Positions 18,121 through 26,542 of a DNA stretch of 64,000 nucleotides are shown piece by piece. A program made the position numbers and the translations under genes. Numbering within the stretch: position 1 is the first letter of the stretch; each line of letters starts with the position of its first letter. The notes below the pieces were generated by a model. The model was given only the letters and a program-made list of their open reading frames with translations. It made no database searches and was not told where the DNA came from. Origin of the DNA: Tessaracoccus flavescens (GTDB taxonomy: Bacteria > Actinomycetota > Actinomycetes > Propionibacteriales > Propionibacteriaceae); the NCBI RefSeq assembly GCF_001998865.1, contig NZ_CP019607.1, positions 248,001-312,000 on the forward strand, in the 5' to 3' direction.

Positions 18121-18796
18121 GAACGACCTCCTTGTCCGACGCGGTGACGCCCAAGCGCGCCAGCTCGGTCGGCGCGACGCGGGTGAAGAACCCGAACAGA
18201 AGCACCCCGAGGACACCTTCGGCGATGGACAGCGGGATCTGGGTGACGGCGAAGACGCCGAGGAACTTGGCGAGGGCGCCCAGGAAGCCCGTCGTGGCGT
18301 CGGGGTAGGCCAGTGCCAGTTGCAGCGACGTGACGCAGTAGGTGAACAGGTTCGCCACGGCCATGGCGAAGAACACGCCCAGCCAGGTGGGGGCCTTCGC
18401 CGCCTTGAACAGGCGCCAGACGCCGTAGCCCGCCCAAGGGCCGGCGATCGCCATCGAGAACACGTTCGCGCCCAGCGTCGTCAGGCCACCGTGCGCCAGC
18501 AGCAGGGCCTGGAAGAGCAGCACGACCGTGCCGAGAAACGCCATGACTGGCGGCTTGAACAGGATGGTCCCTGCCCCGGTGCCGGTGGGATGCGAAGAAC
18601 TCCCGGTCACCGACGGCAGCTTGATGGCCGAGAGGACGAAAGTGAAGGCACCCGCGGCGGCGAGCAGCAGTCTGTTCTCCGGTGACTTCCTGGCCTCGCG
18701 GACGACGGCACGGCCGCCATGAATCACGAACGGGGCGGCGACGGCGAACCAGGCCGCGCATTGGAGGGGTGGGAGAAACCCTTCTGCTATGTGCAT
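18113..18796 (-). CDS. cbiM: Cobalt ECF transporter substrate-binding component CbiM
   Basis: Membrane S component that binds Co2+. It is 227 aa. The N-terminus [10 protein letters not shown] carries the essential metal-binding His2 placed right after the initiator Met, so the ATG at 18796 (AGGAG 6 nt upstream) is preferred over the GTG two codons earlier. Other conserved parts are [11 protein letters not shown] and [14 protein letters not shown]. First gene of cbiMNQO; a cobalamin riboswitch lies in its leader, so cobalt import should fall when cobalamin is plentiful. Confidence 0.96.
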   Translation of the reverse strand: MHIAEGFLPPLQCAAWFAVAAPFVIHGGRAVVREARKSPENRLLLAAAGAFTFVLSAIKLPSVTGSSSHPTGTGAGTILFKPPVMAFLGTVVLLFQALLLAHGGLTTLGANVFSMAIAGPWAGYGVWRLFKAAKAPTWLGVFFAMAVANLFTYCVTSLQLALAYPDATTGFLGALAKFLGVFAVTQIPLSIAEGVLGVLLFGFFTRVAPTELARLGVTASDKEVVHV

Positions 18797-18836
18797 CTGC
18801 ACTCCTTCTGCCGAGATTCAGCGTCCCGGGCATTGG

Positions 18837-18927
18837 TTCGTACAGGCTGAGTTTCTGACTTTCCCTGAAGGGGCTCACAGTGGCGCGACCGTCCCGGACA
18901 ACTCCCGGGTTCCTGTGCCTGCACGAA
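18837..18927 (-). promoter_or_regulatory. Cobalamin riboswitch upstream of cbiMNQO
   Basis: On the minus strand, 40 nt before cbiM. The outer stem P1 is formed by TTCGTGCAGGC (18927-18917) and GCCTGTACGAA (18847-18837), 11 pairs with one G-U. Between them lie the conserved core GTCCGGGACGG, the B12 box GCCACTG (18884-18878), and AAGTCAGAAACTC. It is about 91 nt, shorter than the second switch at 24900. Family knowledge: cobalamin binding sequesters the ribosome-binding site or ends transcription; which one applies here is not clear. Confidence 0.88.
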
Positions 18928-19041
18928 GCGGTTTCATGTTGTGAGGCGAGTCTGCCAGAGCCCCTTCCTGTGGCCTTGGCCGGGGTCGCGTAAGCGGGCC
19001 GCCACGAGCTCGGACTCGTGCTGGTCCCGCTGACAACGGCT

Positions 19042-19692
19042 TCAGTCCTGCCGGGAGGTGTTGGTCAGTTCGTCGGTGCTCGCGATCGCGTTGACCGCCG
19101 CGACCGTCATGGCGCTGCCGCCGCGGCGACCGCGGACCACCAGGTAGTCGAGGCCGAACGGATTGGCGACCAACGCCTCCTTTGATTCCGCGGCTCCGAC
19201 GAAGCCGACCGGGATGCCGATCACAGCCGCGGGCCGGGCACCGGTCTCAGCAACGATCTCCAGCAGGCGGAACAACGCCGTCGGGGCGTTTCCCACGGCG
19301 ACGACGGCGCCCTCCAGGCGCGGCAGCCACAGATCGACAGCGGCCATGGTCTTCGTGATCCCCCTCGCGGCAGCGATCTCGACCAGCGCGGGGTCCTTGA
19401 TGTGGCAGATCACGTCGTTGTCACGGGGCAGCCGGGAGCGGATGATGCCAGTTGACACCATCGACGAGTCGCAGAAGATGGGTGCACCCGCCCGCAGTGC
19501 GGTGTTCGCCGCCGCGACGACGCCGGGGGTGAAGTTCACGTCATCGGCGATGTCCGTTGCCCCCGCCGCGTGCACCATGCGCACCACTGCCCGGCTCACG
19601 TCGGCGGGGAACCTGGCCAGGTTCGTCTCAGCGCGGATGATCCGGAACGACTCCTCGTAGATCTCTTCCCCGGTCCTCAGGTAGTCGGGCAC
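19042..19692 (-). CDS. cbiC: Precorrin-8X / cobalt-precorrin-8 methylmutase
   Basis: Moves the methyl group from C-11 to C-12, giving (cobalt-)hydrogenobyrinate or cobyrinate. The 216-residue protein has the conserved [11 protein letters not shown], the [11 protein letters not shown] segment with the catalytic histidine, [12 protein letters not shown], and the C-terminal [16 protein letters not shown]. Its GTG start shares one base with the TAG stop of cbiX-sirC and has an AAGGAGA ribosome-binding site. Last gene of the second riboswitch operon. Confidence 0.95.
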   Translation of the reverse strand: MPDYLRTGEEIYEESFRIIRAETNLARFPADVSRAVVRMVHAAGATDIADDVNFTPGVVAAANTALRAGAPIFCDSSMVSTGIIRSRLPRDNDVICHIKDPALVEIAAARGITKTMAAVDLWLPRLEGAVVAVGNAPTALFRLLEIVAETGARPAAVIGIPVGFVGAAESKEALVANPFGLDYLVVRGRRGGSAMTVAAVNAIASTDELTNTSRQD

Positions 19693-20918
19693 TAGGTCTC
19701 CTTGGAGAGGGCGGAGCGGACGGAGGCGAGCAGCGCGTCGCGGACGCGGCGGGAGCGGACGGGGTTACGGCTGCCGAGCACGCCTACGGTGACGCCGTCG
19801 GCGTTCATCGTGGTCGGCGTCCAGGCGGTGCCGCCGGTGGCGTCATCGGCCCGCACGCAGAATGTCCGGCTCGCCTCTGCCTCCGCCGCGACGAGCGCGT
19901 TGATCTGCGGGATGTCAGTGTGGGCCAGAACGTACCAGGCGCCGCGGAGGTCGCCGTCCAGGTAGGGTCGGCGCACCCACTCGAGGCGGCCGTCGGCGGC
20001 AAGCGCGTCGAGCGCAGGGGTGGCGGTCGGCGAGATCAGCGTCACGTCGGCGCCCGCGTCGAGCAACCGGGGAACGCGACGGGTCGCGACCGCCCCTCCC
20101 CCGACGACGACGACGCGACGACCGCGCAGCCGCAGGCCGCTGAGGTAGGCAGGGGCGCCGTCACCTGGGGTGTCCACCAGCGTCTCGCGGTAGCGGTCGG
20201 CGACAACCCGTGCCAGCTCATCGCACGCTCCGATCACTTCGGCGACGCGCACCTGCGCATCCGGGTGCGCGGCGGCCCACGACTCGGCCTGTTCAAACGT
20301 CCACGTGCGAAGCCTGCCGGGGAACAGCCAGTGCCCCATGACGACCAACTGACGGCCGCCGGCGGAGTAGGCACGATCGAGCGCCTCCGGCAGCGACGGC
20401 CGCGTGACCTGGATGAAGCCTGCCTCCACGCCTCGCCACCCGCCGGTCTCGAAGTGGTGCCGGGCGAGCCACACATGGTCGGCGTTGGACTCCGCCATCC
20501 GCGCGCCGCGGCCGATGAGGACCAGCGTCGTCTCGGCAGGCAGCCAGTCACCCATCACGTCGGCGATCCGCTGCCGCACGGCGTCCATCAGCCTCGGGTC
20601 CGCGCCGAGGTGTGCCGCGTAGTCGATCCGCGCGCCGGGAACCGCCTCCAGCGTCTCCTCGATGAACTCCGGGATGTCGACGCGGACGTGTCCGCCGGTG
20701 CCGAGCATCAGGGGGACGACGACGGCGCGCGGCTCGGCCTCGTCCCCCAGGACCCCGATGAGGGCGTCGGGGATCGACGGCGAGCTCAGCTCGACGAAAC
20801 CGAGCGCGACGCGGCGCTGTGGCAGCAACTCCTGCACCCGGACGGCGAGGGCGCGGCACACGGCCTCGCCCTCAGCGTCGCGGGTGCCGTGCGCGGCGAT
20901 CACGAGCGGCACTGTCAT
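19692..20918 (-). CDS. cbiX-sirC: Fusion of sirohydrochlorin cobaltochelatase (CbiX) and precorrin-2 dehydrogenase (SirC/CysG N-terminal type)
   Basis: A 408-residue fusion. Residues 1-245 form a long CbiX-type chelatase with the two-lobe repeat: [14 protein letters not shown] with the catalytic His, then [13 protein letters not shown] in lobe one, and [10 protein letters not shown] and [11 protein letters not shown] in lobe two. From about residue 262 a Rossmann domain reads [34 protein letters not shown], here cited by its start and end only: the dehydrogenase that turns precorrin-2 into sirohydrochlorin. The fusion thus performs oxidation and cobalt insertion in succession. ATG 20918 overlaps the cbiEGH stop (ATGA). 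Lobe two has GRGARM where HG is usual, so only lobe one keeps a clear catalytic His. Confidence 0.93.
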   Translation of the reverse strand: MTVPLVIAAHGTRDAEGEAVCRALAVRVQELLPQRRVALGFVELSSPSIPDALIGVLGDEAEPRAVVVPLMLGTGGHVRVDIPEFIEETLEAVPGARIDYAAHLGADPRLMDAVRQRIADVMGDWLPAETTLVLIGRGARMAESNADHVWLARHHFETGGWRGVEAGFIQVTRPSLPEALDRAYSAGGRQLVVMGHWLFPGRLRTWTFEQAESWAAAHPDAQVRVAEVIGACDELARVVADRYRETLVDTPGDGAPAYLSGLRLRGRRVVVVGGGAVATRRVPRLLDAGADVTLISPTATPALDALAADGRLEWVRRPYLDGDLRGAWYVLAHTDIPQINALVAAEAEASRTFCVRADDATGGTAWTPTTMNADGVTVGVLGSRNPVRSRRVRDALLASVRSALSKET

Positions 20919-23287
20919 GCGGGGTACTCCTTGGTGTCGGTCGGCATCCATGTGTAGTCGCGCGGGGTCACGATCATCGTGCTTCCCCCACCAGTGGTGA
21001 CGAACTTCGTCGTCGACGAGCCCACCACCACCAGGGAGTTCATATCCACCCACTCAGGTCGGAACTCGCGGAGCGTGCTCGTGATCACCTTCTGCCGCTT
21101 GCGGCAGGCTTGCTGCACGACGGCCACGGGCGTGTCGGGCGCGCGCTTGGCGCCGAGGATCTCCAGTGCGCGCGGCAGGTGCTTCAGCCGGGTGCGGCTG
21201 CGCGGGTTGTACAGGGCGACGACGAAGTCGCCGTCAGCGGCTGCGAAGAGGCGCTTCTCGATGTTCTCCCAGCTGGTGTGCAGGTCGGAGAGTGAGAGGG
21301 TCACGTGGTCGTGGCCGAGCGGCGCGCCGAGGATCGCCGAGACGGCGAGGCTGGCCGTGACCCCTGGCACGATATCGACGTCGATGCCGTCGGTGCCCTG
21401 CTCCAGGACGGGGCTGGCCATCGCGTAGATGGCAGGGTCGCCGCCGCAGACAAGGGCGACGTTCTCGCCGCCGCGCGCCGCGTCGATCGCAGCAGCGGTG
21501 CGCATCTCCTCCGTGCCCATCTTTGACGCCAGGACGCGGGTTCCGGGACGGATCAGGTCGCGGATCTGCTTCACATATGGCCCGTAGCCGACGATGAAGG
21601 TGGCCTGGCGGAGTCGCTCGACGGCGCGGGGGGTGAGCAGGTCGCGGGAACCCGGCCCAAGGCCGACCACGCTCAGCCTCCCCCTCACGGGGATCCGCCC
21701 GATGGCGCACGTCGCATCGGGGTTGCGATGCTTCGGCACGAGCAGTTCGGCACCATGCGCGAGCACAGATGCCTCGGCGACCGACGGCGTGCCGACGTGC
21801 CCCTGCACCAGCGCGCTTGGCGTTGGCACATCCTGCTCGGCCAGCGTCTCCGGTGTGAAGTCGAGCAGTGGCACACCCAGTTGCTTGACCAGTTGCAGCA
21901 GGCCGAGCTCTCCCGCCTTGAGGTCGACGGTCGTGATCGCCGTCACGGACTCGAGGGCCAGATCGTTGGCGGCCAGTGTCTCGGTGAGCAGCGCGCGCAT
22001 CGTCTCGATCGGGGTGCCGCGGTTGCAGCCCATGCCGACGACGAGGCTCTTCGGGTGCAGCACCACAGTCGGCAGCTCCGACGCGGACACGCTCACCCGG
22101 TCGGTGACGACGATCCTCGCCCTCGCGTCCACCGCATCCACCGATACGTTGGCCGGCAGCGGGGGCAGCGGCCACGGGTGGGCCTTCTCGATCAGCACGG
22201 GGGCGCCGTCGATCAGCGCGCGGGTGACACCCGCGACGTCGCCTGAGTAGGCCCAGCCGAGGGTGTCGAGCGCCGGGAGGTCGAGCGCATCGGTGGCGGT
22301 GGTGAGGACGGGGGTGCTGCCGAGGCCCTCGGCGATCCGGCGGGCGAGGTCATTGGCGCCGCCCGCGTGGCCGCCGACCAGAGGCACGGCGAAACGGCCC
22401 GCCTCGTCGATGACGACGACGCCGGGGTCGGTCCTCTTGTCGCGGAGCAGCGGCGCGACGAGCCGCGTCGTGGCGCCGAGCGCGAGGTGGCTCACAATCA
22501 GGTCACACTCGTTCCAGGCCCGGGGAAGCAGTTCGGAGGCGGGCCCGTCGTATCGGATTGAGGCGACGCCGAGCACGCCGTCGATCTGGTCGGCGTGCCT
22601 GCGAGCCGCGGGCGAGTTGGTGACCTGGCCGACGACCGGCTCATGGCCCTCCGTCCGCGCGAAGGAGGCGCCGGAGATCAACGCACGGGTGTCGGGCGTG
22701 CCGTCGAGGATCAGGACGACATTGGGCTCGGCGATGTCTTCGACGGCCATGGCCTCGCGGGCGGTCAGCACGCGCACGCGCTCGTCCGCCTCGCCGAGAC
22801 GCTCGGCAAGGACGAAGGCGCGGCCGAGGTGGCCGACCGCGGCGGCGAGCTCAACGAGACCAGCGCCCTGCGAGGTAAGCACGGCCACCTTCGGGTGCCA
22901 CTTTGCCGCGGCGACGGCCTCGTCGATGGGCTTTCCGTGCGCAGAGACCACCAGCGCATCGTCCCAGGGCAGCGCGACGGCGGCGAAGGCTGCGGCGACC
23001 GAGCTGACCGCTGGGCGGACCCGGACCTGATGGCCCGCAAGGCGGATGCGACGCACAATGCCGTGGAAGCCTGGGTCGCCGCTGGCGACCACCAACGCGT
23101 CCTGGTCGGGTCGCAGGGCGCCGAGACGTTCCAGCGCAGGAGTCAGCGCGCCGAGCACCACCTGGCGTTCGGGGGCGACGCCCAGGTCGGCGAGATGACG
23201 CCGCCCGCCGACGACGAGGGCGGCGTCCTTCGCGAGGGCGCGGGTGTCGTCGGAGAGTTCCCCGAGATATCCGTGGACATGGATCAT
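20915..23287 (-). CDS. cbiEGH: Triple fusion CbiE-CbiG-CbiH (C5-methyltransferase, lactone-opening enzyme, C17-methyltransferase)
   Basis: A 790-residue protein with three cobalamin enzymes in a row. CbiE is at about residues 1-200 (VVGGRRHLADLG, VVASGDPGFHGI). CbiG is at about 215-530 (LIVSHLALGATTRLV, VPLVGGHAGGANDLARRIAE, VVGMGCNRGTP). CbiH is from about 535 (LSVVGLGPGSRDLLTPRA, VALVCGGDPAIYAMASPV, DIVPGVTASLAVSAILGAPL, FVVALYNPRSRTR, and a VVVGSSTT end). Such a fusion is known from Propionibacterium freudenreichii. CbiG belongs to the anaerobic route, matching cbiD. Overlaps cobM and cbiX-sirC by ATGA on both sides. Confidence 0.95.
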   Translation of the reverse strand: MIHVHGYLGELSDDTRALAKDAALVVGGRRHLADLGVAPERQVVLGALTPALERLGALRPDQDALVVASGDPGFHGIVRRIRLAGHQVRVRPAVSSVAAAFAAVALPWDDALVVSAHGKPIDEAVAAAKWHPKVAVLTSQGAGLVELAAAVGHLGRAFVLAERLGEADERVRVLTAREAMAVEDIAEPNVVLILDGTPDTRALISGASFARTEGHEPVVGQVTNSPAARRHADQIDGVLGVASIRYDGPASELLPRAWNECDLIVSHLALGATTRLVAPLLRDKRTDPGVVVIDEAGRFAVPLVGGHAGGANDLARRIAEGLGSTPVLTTATDALDLPALDTLGWAYSGDVAGVTRALIDGAPVLIEKAHPWPLPPLPANVSVDAVDARARIVVTDRVSVSASELPTVVLHPKSLVVGMGCNRGTPIETMRALLTETLAANDLALESVTAITTVDLKAGELGLLQLVKQLGVPLLDFTPETLAEQDVPTPSALVQGHVGTPSVAEASVLAHGAELLVPKHRNPDATCAIGRIPVRGRLSVVGLGPGSRDLLTPRAVERLRQATFIVGYGPYVKQIRDLIRPGTRVLASKMGTEEMRTAAAIDAARGGENVALVCGGDPAIYAMASPVLEQGTDGIDVDIVPGVTASLAVSAILGAPLGHDHVTLSLSDLHTSWENIEKRLFAAADGDFVVALYNPRSRTRLKHLPRALEILGAKRAPDTPVAVVQQACRKRQKVITSTLREFRPEWVDMNSLVVVGSSTTKFVTTGGGSTMIVTPRDYTWMPTDTKEYPA

Positions 23288-24120
23288 GCGGAGTGCTCCT
23301 TCGTGTGCACAGAACCGGCCCCGTTGATACGCAGGTCGCGTTGGGCGTCCGCCTCAGCCGCGCGGTATTCGTGTCGGAATCCGGGGTGGTAGAGGTGGCT
23401 GCGGGTCCCGCTGTGGCCCTCGGCGAGCGCGGGGCCGACCATCACGATCGTGTGCTTCCACAGCTTGTGTTCGCGCATGATGGCCGACAGCTCGTCGAGG
23501 CGGCAGCGCAGCATCATCTCATCGGGCCAGGTCACCCGGTAGCCGACGATGCACGGCGTCTCGGGCGGGTAGCCGCCGGCCAGCAGCTCGTCCTGGAGCT
23601 GCTTGTTGCGCGCGGCGGAGAGGTACAGCGCCATCGTCGCGCCGTGGGCGGCGAACCCGCGAACCGTCTCGCGCGGCGGCATGGGCGTGCGCCCGCCCTC
23701 GAGCCTTGTGAGGATGAACGACTGGCAGACCTCAGGGATGGTGATCTCCGCGTCCATCCGCGCGGCGGTGGCGGAATAGGCTGAGACACCGGGAACGGTC
23801 TCGTAGTCGAGACCGAGCTGACGGCACTGCTCGTACTGTTCCCCCGTCGCACCGTAAATGGACGGGTCCCCTGTGTGCACGCGGGCGACCAGCAGCCCCT
23901 CCTCGGCCGCGCGCCGGTAGTGCACCTCGGTGTCTTCGAGCGCCTCGGCCGCGGAGTCGACGATCACCGCACCCGGCTTGGCGTTGGCCACGATCCCGGG
24001 ATGGACGAGTGAGGACGCCCAGATGACGATGTCGGCCTCGGCTATCACGCGCGCCCCACGCACTGTGATGAGGTCGTCGGCCCCGGGCCCGGCGCCGACG
24101 AAGATGACCTTCCCCTTCAC
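23284..24120 (-). CDS. cobM: Precorrin-4 / cobalt-precorrin-4 C11-methyltransferase
   Basis: CobM/CbiF-type SAM methyltransferase, 278 aa. KVIFVGAGPGADDLITVRGA at the N-terminus, VARVHTGDPSIYGATGEQ near residue 80, ETVPGVSAYSATAA, LTRLEGGRTPMPPRE and PCIVGYRVTWPDE are all family features. The GTG start at 24120 overlaps the cobI stop (GTGA); a longer upstream frame runs inside cobI and was rejected. The C-terminus extends about 20 residues beyond the common core. Confidence 0.95.
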   Translation of the reverse strand: MKGKVIFVGAGPGADDLITVRGARVIAEADIVIWASSLVHPGIVANAKPGAVIVDSAAEALEDTEVHYRRAAEEGLLVARVHTGDPSIYGATGEQYEQCRQLGLDYETVPGVSAYSATAARMDAEITIPEVCQSFILTRLEGGRTPMPPRETVRGFAAHGATMALYLSAARNKQLQDELLAGGYPPETPCIVGYRVTWPDEMMLRCRLDELSAIMREHKLWKHTIVMVGPALAEGHSGTRSHLYHPGFRHEYRAAEADAQRDLRINGAGSVHTKEHSA

Positions 24121-24857
24121 AACCGGCCCCCCGTCTCTCCACGGTGAGCGGGCGCAAGCACCGCGCTGAAGTACGGTGCCGAGCGGTCGTCGTCGAGGTC
24201 GCTCAGCCGGTGCAGTTCCTGCCCTTCGAGCCCGAGGTTGATGCCGAGCACGGCGTCGCGGCCCTTGCCGCGGATGGTCGCCGCGACCTCGGGAAGTCGC
24301 CGTCCGCCCTTGTAGGCGACGACGGTGTCGACGGCGTCGAGCAGTGCGCTGAGTTTCTCCAAGCCTGCGGTCGCGGGCACAAGCGCGAGCGTCTCGGTGC
24401 CCTCGACGAGCGGGGTTCGGCTCTCGGCGGCCAGCGCCTGCATGGCTGTGACGCCCGGCACGACCTGGATCTCGACCTCCGGCAGCAGTTCCACGACGTG
24501 CGCGGCGAGGTAGGAGAAGGTGGAGTAGACGCTCGGATCGCCTACCGTCGCGAACACGACGATCTCCGCACCGTCGAGGAAGGCACCCACAGCCGCGTCG
24601 GCAGCGGCCCTCCAGGATGCCTTGCGCTGCTCGCTGATGCCGCGCCTGCATGTCATGGAGAACGGGATCCGCACGATCCGCGCGTCCGGGCAGTTGACCG
24701 TCACGATCTGCTCGGCCCGACCGGGTCCGTCGCCGGACTCCTCCGTTGCGGGTACGAGGACGGCGTCTGCGGCAGACAACTGCCGCACCGCCTTGACGGT
24801 GATGAGTTCGGGATCGCCGGGGCCTACGCCTACGCCAACGAGAATCGGATGCGCCAC
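24117..24857 (-). CDS. cobI: Precorrin-2 / cobalt-factor-II C20-methyltransferase
   Basis: CobI/CbiL-type enzyme that adds the C-20 methyl group. It is 246 aa: LVGVGVGPGDPELITVKAVR at the N-terminus, FSMTCRRG, VVFATVGDPSVYSTFSYL, VVPGVTAMQALAAESRTPL and VVAYKGGRRLPEV. The GTG at 24857 with AAAGGCAGG upstream is preferred; the ATG-like codons further up belong to the riboswitch leader. First gene of the operon cobI-cobM-cbiEGH-cbiX/sirC-cbiC, all coupled by 1- to 4-base overlaps. Confidence 0.95.
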   Translation of the reverse strand: MAHPILVGVGVGPGDPELITVKAVRQLSAADAVLVPATEESGDGPGRAEQIVTVNCPDARIVRIPFSMTCRRGISEQRKASWRAAADAAVGAFLDGAEIVVFATVGDPSVYSTFSYLAAHVVELLPEVEIQVVPGVTAMQALAAESRTPLVEGTETLALVPATAGLEKLSALLDAVDTVVAYKGGRRLPEVAATIRGKGRDAVLGINLGLEGQELHRLSDLDDDRSAPYFSAVLAPAHRGETGGRL

Positions 24858-24899
24858 TGCGCCTGCCTTTCTGGGTGTCCTCGCCCATGGAAACGACGT

Positions 24900-25003
24900 G
24901 CACAAGACGAGTTCCTGACTCCCCCGGGCGGGGTAACAGTGGCGGGACCGTGCCGGACTTCCACCGGCTTCCTCGCAACCTCGTGCACCGGTCAGTCTTG
25001 CAC
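24900..25003 (-). promoter_or_regulatory. Cobalamin riboswitch upstream of cobI operon
   Basis: On the minus strand, 43 nt before cobI. P1 is formed by GTGCAAGAC (25003-24995) and GTCTTG(TG)CAC (24908-24898). Inside are GAGGAAGCCGGTGGAAGTCC, the CCGGCACGG element, the B12 box GCCACTG (24943-24937), and GAGTCAGGAACTC. This is a canonical cobalamin aptamer, longer in its 5' half than the one at 18837. Expected effect: repression of the five-gene operon by cobalamin. The remaining bases to cobQ (25004-25099) hold a GC-rich leader and presumably the promoter. Confidence 0.92.
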
Positions 25004-25099
25004 GCGTCGCTTCAGCGGCGTGCTCCGGGGTCGCTTACCGGGTATCTGCCCTCGGCATCGGCTGGTCGCACCGAACAGACTGTTCGCGAGATGAGTGTC

Positions 25100-26542
25100 C
25101 TAGCGGGCCAGCCCCAGGAGGGCTTCGGCGTCGATGTGCGTCTCGATGCCATCGGCCGTAGTCTCGATCATCCGCTCGCGGAGCGCCGCGAAGCCGCGGC
25201 CGCCGTCGCGTGGTTGCCAGGGCGATCCCGCCTCGCGGGCGACCTCAGACAGCCAGGCACGGCGGAAGTCGTCGCACTCCAGGGAGCCATGCCACATGGT
25301 GCCCCAGGCGGAGCCCACGTGCGCGCCGTCGAGGAACGGCTCTGTGCCTGGGTCGACGGTGGGGCGGCCATGGTGGATGGTGTAGCCCTCGACGGCATGC
25401 CCGCGCCACTGGCCGGTGGGGCGACCGAGGACTTTCTCGGTGTGGAAACAGATGTCGACGGGCAGGAGACCGAGACCCGGCGCGACGCCGACGCCCTCGA
25501 CGTCGTCGTCGATGGAGCGGGCCAGCATCTGGAAACCTCCACAAACGCCCAACACCGGACGACCGGCGGCGGCGCGGCGGACGATGACGTCGGCGATGCC
25601 GGTCTCGCGAAGCCAGGCGAGGTCGTCGAGAGTTGACCGAGATCCGGGGAGGATGACGACGTCGGCTCGCTCCACCTCGACCGGGTCGACAGTGACCACG
25701 ACCCTGACCCCGGGCTCCTGAGCCAGAGCGTCCACGTCGGTCGCGTTCGAGATGCGCGGGAGGCGGACGGCGGCGACGATGAGGTCGTCAACGGCGTCGG
25801 CGACGCGGTCGCCCCGCCAGCGCCCCACCTCCAACGCATCCTCGCCGTCGATCCACACCCCGTGCAGGTACGGCAGCACGCCGAAGTTCGTCAGCCCCGT
25901 GCGGCCGGAGATGTGGTCGAGGCCGGGGTCGAGGATGGACTGATCGCCGCGGAACTTGTTGATGACGTATCCCGCGAGCAGCGCACGGTCGGCCTCATCC
26001 AGCAGCGCCCAGGTGCCGTAGATGGAGGCAAGCACACCGCCCCGGTCGATGTCACCGACGAGCACCGTCGGGAGATCGAACTGCCGTGCAAGGCCCATGT
26101 TGGTGTAGTCACCCCGGCGCAGGTTGATCTCCGCTGGCGAGCCTGCGCCCTCGCAGATGACGAGGTCGTGCGTGGCGGCAAGTTCCTCGTAGGCGGCGTA
26201 GGCCGCGTCGGCCAGGTGCGTCCGCGAGGTCGCATACTCCCCCGCCTCGAGCGTTCCGTGCGGCTGCCCGCGCAGCACCACGAACGACCTCCGGTCTGTG
26301 CCCGGCTTCAGCAGCACCGGGTTCAGAAGCGACGACGGCACCACGCCCGCGGCGGTCGCCTGCAGATACTGCGCTCGCCCGATCTCCGAGCCGTCGACGC
26401 ATACCATCGAGTTGTTGCTCATGTTCTGCGACTTGAACGGCGCGACGTCGATGCCTCGCCTCCGTGCCACCCGGCACAGCCCGGTGACGAACAGGCTCTT
26501 GCCCGCGTCCGACGACGTCCCCGCGATCAGCAGGCCGGTCAT
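25100..26542 (-). CDS. cobQ: Cobyric acid synthase
   Basis: Glutamine- and ATP-dependent amidation of the b, d, e and g carboxylates of adenosylcobyrinate diamide. The 480-residue protein has the dethiobiotin-synthase-like domain with LLIAGTSSDAGKSLFVTGLC, FKSQNMSNNS, EGAGSPAEINL and GDIDRGGVLAS. The glutaminase domain follows with DVVILPGSRSTLDDLAWLR, the cysteine in VLGVCGGFQML, and EGYTIHHGR. ATG 26542 overlaps the cbiB stop; the longer frame upstream lies inside cbiB. It is transcribed with cbiB and not behind a riboswitch seen here. Confidence 0.96.
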   Translation of the reverse strand: MTGLLIAGTSSDAGKSLFVTGLCRVARRRGIDVAPFKSQNMSNNSMVCVDGSEIGRAQYLQATAAGVVPSSLLNPVLLKPGTDRRSFVVLRGQPHGTLEAGEYATSRTHLADAAYAAYEELAATHDLVICEGAGSPAEINLRRGDYTNMGLARQFDLPTVLVGDIDRGGVLASIYGTWALLDEADRALLAGYVINKFRGDQSILDPGLDHISGRTGLTNFGVLPYLHGVWIDGEDALEVGRWRGDRVADAVDDLIVAAVRLPRISNATDVDALAQEPGVRVVVTVDPVEVERADVVILPGSRSTLDDLAWLRETGIADVIVRRAAAGRPVLGVCGGFQMLARSIDDDVEGVGVAPGLGLLPVDICFHTEKVLGRPTGQWRGHAVEGYTIHHGRPTVDPGTEPFLDGAHVGSAWGTMWHGSLECDDFRRAWLSEVAREAGSPWQPRDGGRGFAALRERMIETTADGIETHIDAEALLGLAR

